Source of the DNA: Chloroflexota bacterium
Lineage (GTDB): Bacteria > Chloroflexota > Anaerolineae > Promineifilales > Promineifilaceae
Length of the DNA: 64,000 nucleotides
Reading direction: 5' to 3'
Assembly: GCA_014584575.1 (NCBI GenBank)
Contig: JACTMP010000003.1
Span: forward strand, 62,001-126,000
Shown: positions 7,996-14,141 of the stretch, in pieces
How positions within the stretch are numbered: the first letter of the stretch is position 1
Layout: each line of letters begins with the position of its first letter
Program-made: the position numbers and the translations under genes
The notes under the pieces: generated by a model
What the model saw: the letters and a program-made list of their open reading frames with translations, nothing else
What the model was told of the DNA's origin: nothing
The model's database searches: none

Positions 7996-9096
7996 ATGAA
8001 AATCAGATGGGTAGTGGTCAGCCTGGTGTTGGTATGTAGTTTGATAGGTTGCCAGCAGCAGCGCGACGCTTACAAAACATTGCAGGCCGTGATGGAAGAG
8101 ACGACGGCGGCCGATGGGCCAGGCGTGGTGTTGCTGGTGGAAGGGCCAGGCATTGGCCAGCAAATTTTTGCGCGGGGGCTGGCTGACCGGGAAAAGAACA
8201 GCCCGGTACGAACCGTCAGCCACTTTCGCATGGGCGGGCTGACAAAGCCGTTTATCAGCACCCTGGTGCTGCAAATGGTAACGGAGGGCAAACTGAGCCT
8301 GGATGACACCCTGGCGCAGCGGCTGCCGGACACGGCCGTACACTTCCCCCACAGCGCGCAAATCACCATCCGCCATCTGCTGAATATGACCAGCGGCATT
8401 CCCGATTACCGCGACAACCCCGCCTTTTGGGAAGTGGTGCGCGCTCAGGAAAAACGGGGCTGGCAGCCGGAAGAACTGCTGCCTTACGCGGCGGAACTGC
8501 CGACAACGGCCGTGCCCGGCGAAACCTTTCACTACTCCAACACCAACTACCTGCTGCTGCAAATGATCCTGGCGATGGTACTCAAAGACCCGCTGGCCGA
8601 AGAACTGCGCGACCGCATCTGGGACCCCGTAGACATGCCCGACACTTACATCGAACCCATTGCCCTGACTTCCGGCGGGCACATTGCCGGGTATGCGGAC
8701 ATGAATGGGGATGGTATAGCGGAGAACACATTGCCCTACGATGATGCGCGGGGACTGGCCGACCTGGGCTTCATTTCCAGCGCCATTGACCTGGGTGAAT
8801 TTGCCCCGGCGTTGTATGCGCGCTCATTACCGGGGGCCGACGGCCGTGCCCAAACCCTGGCCACCATTCCCACCGGCAACAACGAGGATGAATACGGCCT
8901 GGGCATCATGCGCCGCCCCTCCGCCTGGGGCGAGATGTGGGGGTACGACAGCACCGCCAGCGGCTACAGCCATCAGATGTGGTACCTGCCCGACCACAAA
9001 GTGACCGTTGTTGTCTTGATTAGCGGTGAAGAGCCAGAACTGGCAAATGAATTGGTGGCGCGGGCGCTGACGGCCGTGATGCCGGGTGAGCAATAG
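7996..9096 (+). CDS. Beta-lactamase/serine-hydrolase-like lipoprotein, probably inactive
   Basis: A 366-residue protein with a lipoprotein signal (hydrophobic stretch, then SLIGC with Cys at residue 19), so it is anchored outside the membrane. The body is a class C beta-lactamase/DD-peptidase fold: FRMGGLTKPF at residues 76-85, the YSN motif in HYSNTNY, and a weak third motif (GYSHQMW). In active members the first motif is SxxK. Here the nucleophile position is Gly (GLTK), although Lys is kept. It therefore looks like a catalytically dead relative that may bind rather than cut its ligand. GAGGAG lies seven bases before the ATG. It stands alone between the palindromic gap and a convergent methyltransferase. 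Confidence 0.8.
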   Translation: MKIRWVVVSLVLVCSLIGCQQQRDAYKTLQAVMEETTAADGPGVVLLVEGPGIGQQIFARGLADREKNSPVRTVSHFRMGGLTKPFISTLVLQMVTEGKLSLDDTLAQRLPDTAVHFPHSAQITIRHLLNMTSGIPDYRDNPAFWEVVRAQEKRGWQPEELLPYAAELPTTAVPGETFHYSNTNYLLLQMILAMVLKDPLAEELRDRIWDPVDMPDTYIEPIALTSGGHIAGYADMNGDGIAENTLPYDDARGLADLGFISSAIDLGEFAPALYARSLPGADGRAQTLATIPTGNNEDEYGLGIMRRPSAWGEMWGYDSTASGYSHQMWYLPDHKVTVVVLISGEEPELANELVARALTAVMPGEQ

Positions 9097-9116
9097 CACG
9101 ATAATCCAAACCGGGC

Positions 9117-9845
9117 TTAATGTTGTTTCTCCAACACGGCCGTATACGCCCCCTCTCCCTCAATAATCCGCCCAATCTGCCAGCCCGTCCCGGCCACAAT
9201 GCCCGCCATCTCTTCCGGCGACACCATGAGGTAATCAAACCAGGGGCCAATGAGGGTTTTGTAGCGCACGCGCAGGCGAATTTGCCCGGACATACGCCCC
9301 CGCTGCCGGTTCCATTCCTGGTAAGCCAGGTGGTCGGGGTCGGTGGTCTGGTAAACGTTGCGGCTTTCGGCCAGGATGCGCCCATCAGCCGTCGTCATGC
9401 CATGAAACCGGCGCAGCAGCCATTTAGCCCGCGCCGCATTGCCAAACAAGCCAAAGTTGTTGCCAAACATCACAATGGTATCAAACACGCCCAATTTCTG
9501 GCGGCTGGCCTGGGTAATGGACAGTACCCGCGCATCCTTCACGCCGCGCCGCGTGGCCGTCTGGATGGCTAAAGGGGAGTTGTCAATGCCCACCACCTCA
9601 TGCCCCTGTTCTTGCAGGTGGAGGCAAACGCGCCCAGGACCACAACCGATGTCCAAACAACGGCCGTGCGCCAGTCCAATAGCCTCTTGTTGCGCCGGCG
9701 TCCATTCGGCATACGGCGCAAAATAAGCCGCCGGCCCACCGGACGTACCCACCAACCCATCCTCGCGCTCAATGATTTCCACGGCCGGTTGGCCCAGGTA
9801 AAAGTCGAATACTTCACGGCCGTAGGCGTCTTGTTCTGGTTTCAT
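9117..9845 (-). CDS. Class I SAM-dependent methyltransferase
   Basis: About 242 residues with a Rossmann methyltransferase core. The SAM-binding motif I is CLDIGCGPGRVCLHL, followed by an acidic residue at the end of strand 2 (VVGIDNSP). A later segment (VFDTIVMFGNNFGLFG) fits motif IV of small-molecule methyltransferases. The substrate cannot be inferred. ATG at 9845 is preferred over a TTG nine codons upstream because AGAGGAG sits eight bases before it. It is divergent from the ABC exporter at 9978, and a TATAAT (complement of 9873-9878) lies just upstream of the gene. Confidence 0.85.
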   Translation of the reverse strand: MKPEQDAYGREVFDFYLGQPAVEIIEREDGLVGTSGGPAAYFAPYAEWTPAQQEAIGLAHGRCLDIGCGPGRVCLHLQEQGHEVVGIDNSPLAIQTATRRGVKDARVLSITQASRQKLGVFDTIVMFGNNFGLFGNAARAKWLLRRFHGMTTADGRILAESRNVYQTTDPDHLAYQEWNRQRGRMSGQIRLRVRYKTLIGPWFDYLMVSPEEMAGIVAGTGWQIGRIIEGEGAYTAVLEKQH

Positions 9846-9892
9846 CGCTTTTCTCCTCTTGAAAATAGACAAATTATAACCCCCGTTTGTTA

Positions 9893-9921
9893 TTGACGCT
9901 GTCAGATGACAGCCCTACAAT
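9893..9921 (+). promoter_or_regulatory. Strong sigma-70 promoter with operator palindrome in the spacer
   Basis: TTGACG (9893-9898) and TACAAT (9916-9921) are spaced by exactly 17 bases, upstream of the ABC exporter. Between them lies the palindrome GCTGTCAGATGACAGC (9898-9913), with 7-base arms around GA. A protein bound there would block RNA polymerase. No regulator gene is adjacent, so the repressor must be encoded elsewhere. Confidence 0.7.
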
Positions 9922-9977
9922 CAGCGCCATGCATTCATTCGTGTCCCATTCCCAGACAATGTTAGCGAGATATTCCT

Positions 9978-10886
9978 ATGAGTGACACCATCGCCATTCG
10001 GCTAGAAGATGTGAGCAAAATGTTTGGCCGCCGCAAATACCGTGTGCAGGCGGTGCGAGATATTAACCTTAGCGTGGCTGCCGGGCAGGTGTACGGCTTT
10101 TTAGGGCCAAACGGGGCCGGTAAAACGACCACCATTCGCATGATCATGGATTTGATACGGCCGTCTACCGGCGCCCTGTTTGTCTACGGCCGTAACGTCC
10201 ACACTGACCACGCCGTCTTGCAGCGGGTGGGTGCGTTGGTGGAGGGGGCCGCCTTTTATCCCTTCCTCACCGGGCGCAAAAACCTGGAGGTGCTGGCCCG
10301 CACCGGCAACCATTACGACGCCGCCCGCATCCAGACCATGCTGGATCAGGTGGGGCTGGCCGACCGCGCCGACCGGCAGGTGAAAGGATACTCCACCGGC
10401 ATGAAGCAGCGGTTAGGGCTGGCCGCCGCCTTGCTGCATGACCCTGACCTGGTGATCCTGGATGAACCGACCAATGGTCTGGACCCGGCGGGCATTCAGG
10501 AAATGCGCACCTTCATCCGCGACCTGGCGCAGAAACAGGGCAAGACCGTCTTCCTCTCCAGCCATCTGTTGGGCGAAGTGGAGCAGGTGTGTGATCGGGT
10601 AGCCATTATCAACAAAGGCCAGATTATCCGTGAAGGAACAGTGGCCGATTTGCTGGCGGCCCAGACGCAGTTGGTGGTGGAAGCAGAACCGGTGGAGAGG
10701 GCAACGGCCGTGCTCACTCCCCACTGGCCCATCACACCCAATGGCAACACCATCACCGTCACCGCCAGTCGTGAGGATGTGCCCCAAGTGGTGCAAACGC
10801 TGGTGGCCCATGAGGTTGCCGTCTACCAGGTACGCTGCGAGCGGCAAAGTCTGGAACAGTTCTTTTTAGAAGTCACAGGGGAGTAA
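9978..10886 (+). CDS. ABC-2 type exporter, ATP-binding subunit
   Basis: A 302-residue ATPase with Walker A GPNGAGKTT (about residue 44), signature YSTGMKQRLGLA (about 140), Walker B LVILDEPTNGLDP and the switch His in FLSSHLLGEVEQVCD. The C-terminal 80 residues after AQTQLVVEAEP form the small accessory domain seen in drug/lipid/antibiotic exporters of the CcmA/DrrA group. The permease follows after three bases, so the two form an exporter operon. It is transcribed from the 9893-9921 promoter. The substrate is unknown; bacitracin- or lantibiotic-type immunity and lipid export are both possible. Confidence 0.92.
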   Translation: MSDTIAIRLEDVSKMFGRRKYRVQAVRDINLSVAAGQVYGFLGPNGAGKTTTIRMIMDLIRPSTGALFVYGRNVHTDHAVLQRVGALVEGAAFYPFLTGRKNLEVLARTGNHYDAARIQTMLDQVGLADRADRQVKGYSTGMKQRLGLAAALLHDPDLVILDEPTNGLDPAGIQEMRTFIRDLAQKQGKTVFLSSHLLGEVEQVCDRVAIINKGQIIREGTVADLLAAQTQLVVEAEPVERATAVLTPHWPITPNGNTITVTASREDVPQVVQTLVAHEVAVYQVRCERQSLEQFFLEVTGE

Positions 10887-10889
10887 AAT

Positions 10890-11777
10890 ATGTGGAACCT
10901 ATTTCGCGCCGAATTACAGAAAACGGTTGGCAACAAGTGGGTGGCCGGGTTTTTGTTGTGGATATTTCCGGTGGGCGCTCTGGCAGCCATCCTGGTTACG
11001 ACGCTGCTGGCATTACTTGTAGACAGTCTTGCCGAAAACATGTTTGTTGACCCGCCGTTGTGGACGGACACAGCCATTACCGTCTGGAACTTGCCCACCA
11101 ATATCCTGGTGCAAATGCTGTTGTTGGGGCTGACGGCCGTGACCTTTGCCGGTGAATATCAGTGGGGTACCTGGAAAAACATCATCCCCCGCCACCGCCG
11201 CCCGGCGCTCATTGGCGTGAAGTTCCTGACGTTAGGCATGCTGGTGGTTTTTGCCTTTGTCCTCATGTCCATTATCGTGGGGCTGGGGTTTGTCGTGCTG
11301 ACGCGCATTGCCGATGTGCCCTATGGCCCGGCGCTTTCGACGGTCGTGCTGCGCCAGTTTGCCGGAGATTATGCGCTCAATGCGACATTGGCGTTTATTG
11401 CGGTGTTGATCACGGCCGTGTACGCTGCCTTTGCCGCCATGCTCATGCGTTCCATGATAGGTGGCCTGGTCATCGGCCTGGGTTTTGTTATCGTCGAACC
11501 CGTGACGGCGTTTCTGCTCATGCCGCTGGCAACCTGGCTGGAATGGGATTGGCTGCTGCATATTGTCCGCTTTACCCCCACCTACAACGTGAGCAATATC
11601 CATTCTTGGGCACAATCAGATGCGCCCACCCAGTTGTCCCAATTCTTTTTTGAGATGCGCGGCCTGACGCCGCCGGTAGACAGCGTGGCCTTTTCGCTCA
11701 CAGTGTTGGCTGCCTGGCTGGTGGTGGGCATTGGCCTGATCCTGGTGCTGTTTCAGCGGCAGGATATAACGGGGTGA
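10890..11777 (+). CDS. ABC-2 type exporter, permease subunit
   Basis: A 295-residue membrane protein with six predicted helices (about residues 20-45, 70-90, 115-140, 165-190, 200-220 and 265-288). This is the ABC-2 permease pattern in which one chain pairs with itself or a partner to form the pore. WGTWKNIIPR after the second helix resembles the coupling region that contacts the ATPase. The start lies three bases after the ATPase stop. It is the only permease seen, so the exporter is probably a homodimer. Confidence 0.88.
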   Translation: MWNLFRAELQKTVGNKWVAGFLLWIFPVGALAAILVTTLLALLVDSLAENMFVDPPLWTDTAITVWNLPTNILVQMLLLGLTAVTFAGEYQWGTWKNIIPRHRRPALIGVKFLTLGMLVVFAFVLMSIIVGLGFVVLTRIADVPYGPALSTVVLRQFAGDYALNATLAFIAVLITAVYAAFAAMLMRSMIGGLVIGLGFVIVEPVTAFLLMPLATWLEWDWLLHIVRFTPTYNVSNIHSWAQSDAPTQLSQFFFEMRGLTPPVDSVAFSLTVLAAWLVVGIGLILVLFQRQDITG

Positions 11778-11796
11778 GAAGGGAGGGAGTACGGCC

Positions 11797-13134
11797 GTGA
11801 CCCAACGCTCCTTTAGCTGGAACTGGCGCGCCTCAAACGCCCACATGCTCTTTTTGCAGACCTTTCTGGAGCTGCGCCCGGTAGAGCCACATCCGGCGCT
11901 GCCTGATGGTCAAACCTGGGAGGCCGTGTTGGGTGAGCCGACGGAAGTAGCCATTACTCGTTTCCAGGTGCAAAATGCCCTCGCCAAAGCCACCCTGCCC
12001 GAACATCTGGACCACGCCTTTACGGTTAACCAGTTGAAGGGGATGCTGCAAGTGCGCAACCTGTCCACCTCCGGTCGCAAAGAGGAGTTGACTACCCGGC
12101 TGGTGCAGGCGGATCAAGCTGGCATGTTTTCTCTCCTGCCACCGGAGCGACCGCTGCGTTGTACACCCTACGGCCGTCAACTCATCGAAGCCTGGTACGC
12201 CGACCCGGCTACCCCCACCCGGCTCAAAGACAAAGCGATTGTCACCATTGCCGTGTCGGTATTGGCCTGGTTGGTGAAGGAGGCCATTTTGCCGGAGGTG
12301 ATTGGCAGCGCGGCTTATGACCTGCTAACGCAGGTAGACGCCCCGGCTGTCCGACAGTTAGGCGTGACGCGCCCGGAAACGGGCAAAACGGGGCACACCT
12401 ACGTGACCTCGGCCTTGAAGCTGGAATGGTGTTTTGTGCGCGCCGGGTACTTCTGGATGGGCAGCGAGGCGCATGACCGCGAGGCGCAAGAGGATGAAAA
12501 GCCGCGCCACCGCCTCTATTTGCCTTCGTACTACCTGGGCAAATACCCCATCACCAACCGGCAGTACCAGGTGTTTGTGCAGGCGACGGGGCATCAAAAA
12601 CCGTATCACTGGGCAAACGGCCGTATTCCTTCCGGCAAAGAAAATCACCCGGTGACATACGTTTATTGGTTAGACGCCGTTGCTTTTTGCCGCTGGGCGG
12701 CAAAGATTTCCGGCACACCGGTGCGCCTGCTGACGGAAGCGGAGTGGGAAAAAGGGGCGCGCGGCGAAAAGGGCTACCGTTACCCCTGGGGCAACCAGTG
12801 GCGCAGTGACTATTGCAACGCCGAAAACCGGATCAAGGACACCACGCCAGTGGACAAATACCCCCGCGGCGTCAGCCCCTATGGGGCGTATGATATGGTG
12901 GGCAATGTATATGAGTGGACCGGTACGTTACATCGGCCATACCCTTACGTGACTGAAGACGGTCGAGAAAACATGGACTATTATTTAGAAGGGTTATGGG
13001 TTTTACGAGGTGGCGTTTGGTGGAAAAACCGCCAAGCCATGCGGGGGGCTTCTCGCTATCCTTATGACTACGACTGGGGTGGCACTGGTCTCGGCTTTCG
13101 TATGGGGTGGTCGGCTCCTTCTTTTTCACTCTGA
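11797..13134 (+). CDS. SAP-domain protein with C-terminal FGE/sulfatase-modifying fold
   Basis: A 445-residue protein. Residues about 85-115 (FTVNQLKGMLQVRNLSTSGR) form a SAP-type DNA-binding helix-extension-helix. Residues about 210-440 form an FGE (SUMF1/EgtB-like) domain: GYFWMGSEAHDREAQEDEKP, the EAEWEKGARG helix, YPWGN, DMVGNVYEWT and LRGGVWW. The two active-site Cys of true formylglycine enzymes are not evident, so it more likely binds a ligand or acts like other bacterial FGE-fold effectors. The GTG start lies inside an ACGGCCGT octamer, with GGGAGGG upstream. It begins 19 bases after the exporter operon and may be co-transcribed. A SAP-FGE pairing is unusual. Confidence 0.8.
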   Translation: MTQRSFSWNWRASNAHMLFLQTFLELRPVEPHPALPDGQTWEAVLGEPTEVAITRFQVQNALAKATLPEHLDHAFTVNQLKGMLQVRNLSTSGRKEELTTRLVQADQAGMFSLLPPERPLRCTPYGRQLIEAWYADPATPTRLKDKAIVTIAVSVLAWLVKEAILPEVIGSAAYDLLTQVDAPAVRQLGVTRPETGKTGHTYVTSALKLEWCFVRAGYFWMGSEAHDREAQEDEKPRHRLYLPSYYLGKYPITNRQYQVFVQATGHQKPYHWANGRIPSGKENHPVTYVYWLDAVAFCRWAAKISGTPVRLLTEAEWEKGARGEKGYRYPWGNQWRSDYCNAENRIKDTTPVDKYPRGVSPYGAYDMVGNVYEWTGTLHRPYPYVTEDGRENMDYYLEGLWVLRGGVWWKNRQAMRGASRYPYDYDWGGTGLGFRMGWSAPSFSL

Positions 13135-13194
13135 TCCGCTGCGGGACTAGAGTCTTGCCCTACCATTTCTGTTTTCATTCTTTTGCGCACATTG

Positions 13195-13608
13195 CTAAGG
13201 ATAGAGGCCATCTTCGATGAGCGTTTGTCTAACTTCAACTCTCTCCGGCGCATTGAGGTCTAATACGCGCACGGTGATGCGGCCAACGGCCGTGACTCCC
13301 CGAATAGTTGCCCCTTGTAAAACAAAATGCTCGGCCCAGACCTGCGTTCGTGGATTGAACAAGAAAACCAACTGATTTGTTTCCACATCAACTGAAGCGA
13401 TGTTTGGCCCCTTATGGCGGTTGCAATGAAGGCAAGATAGCGCAAGATTATCTGCTTCGGTCTCGCCCCCATGCTGCTCGGCAATAATATGGTCAGGCTG
13501 GTGAGGCGCGAATACAGCATCTTGCGGCACAAGGCAGTATTCACATCGCCCATTGGCGCGGTTAATAACCAGGTGGCGCAGTTCGGCTGGAATGTGGGTG
13601 CGACTCAT
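13195..13608 (-). CDS. HNH endonuclease
   Basis: A 137-residue protein with a compact HNH domain at residues 15-70: a zinc-type CEYC pair, PDHIIAEQHGG carrying the first catalytic His, NLALSCLHCNRHKG with the second Cys pair and the last His. This is the layout of stand-alone HNH nucleases of the 5-methylcytosine or mobile-element type. Its ATG overlaps the stop of the upstream gene by one base (TAATG), so the two are translated together. Such small coupled pairs are common in toxin/antitoxin or defence cassettes, which is an inference here. Confidence 0.85.
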   Translation of the reverse strand: MSRTHIPAELRHLVINRANGRCEYCLVPQDAVFAPHQPDHIIAEQHGGETEADNLALSCLHCNRHKGPNIASVDVETNQLVFLFNPRTQVWAEHFVLQGATIRGVTAVGRITVRVLDLNAPERVEVRQTLIEDGLYP

Positions 13609-13952
13609 TAGTTGTCTAGCAGACGGCGGGCACGTGCTTTGACCAGGGTCATCAGGTAATCTAACTGCTCGTAACGATCTAGTTCGGCTGCCTCTTGTGT
13701 AGTAAGCTCTCCAGTACGGTTCTTGTCCAGCAACTCGGCGATTCGTTCTTGCAGAGCTGGGGAGGCTTGCAATGTAGCCAGTTCATCCGGTTCAGGCCCA
13801 CTTGCCAGAAAATCAATCATATCCAGATATGGCTTTTGTTGGAGTGGCGTCACTGCCTGCAAACCAAATTCTAGAATTTCTATCATTTGATCCTGAACTG
13901 GTTGTAGCCGATGCGCTAAATCTTCGGGTATCTCAATGGTTAAGGTTGTCAT
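13608..13952 (-). CDS. Small protein coupled to the HNH nuclease, antitoxin-like
   Basis: A 114-residue protein beginning MTTLTIEIPEDLAHRLQ, which resembles the ribbon-helix-helix-type start of small DNA-binding antitoxins. The rest is acidic and helical (PALQERIAELLDKNRTGELT), ending in a basic tail (KARARRLLDN). ATG at 13952 is chosen because AGGA precedes it by about nine bases. The longer frame to 13979 has a poor start. It overlaps the HNH gene by one base. I do not recognise a named family; the pairing suggests control of the nuclease. Confidence 0.65.
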   Translation of the reverse strand: MTTLTIEIPEDLAHRLQPVQDQMIEILEFGLQAVTPLQQKPYLDMIDFLASGPEPDELATLQASPALQERIAELLDKNRTGELTTQEAAELDRYEQLDYLMTLVKARARRLLDN

Positions 13953-14028
13953 GTCGTTCAATTCCTGTGATCCTGTCATCCTGTCATCGCATTATACCAT
14001 CTTTCAGGTTGGCATTTCCCGGTTGCCA

Positions 14029-14132
14029 CCGAATAGAATTCGGCGTCTGGGAAGCACAAACACGCTGAAGCGCGTTGTGTTTAGTGCGCTTTAGCGTACT
14101 TCATGTATCAGCCTGTGAATTCCATTCACAGG
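14029..14132. repeat. Cluster of three small palindromes
   Basis: CCGAATAGAATTCGG (14029-14043), ACGCTGAAGCGC / GCGCTTTAGCGT (14062-14097) and CCTGTGAAT / ATTCACAGG (14112-14132) fill the gap between the antitoxin-like gene and the VWA gene. They may terminate or stabilise the transcript that ends at 14142. No gene is seen. Confidence 0.55.
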
Positions 14133-14141
14133 TGGTGTGGA

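Noticed and set aside
12700..13134. FGE-type C-terminus as a target of a diversity-generating retroelement
   Set aside because: Such targets share this fold, but no reverse transcriptase, template repeat or Asn-rich variable stretch is present nearby.
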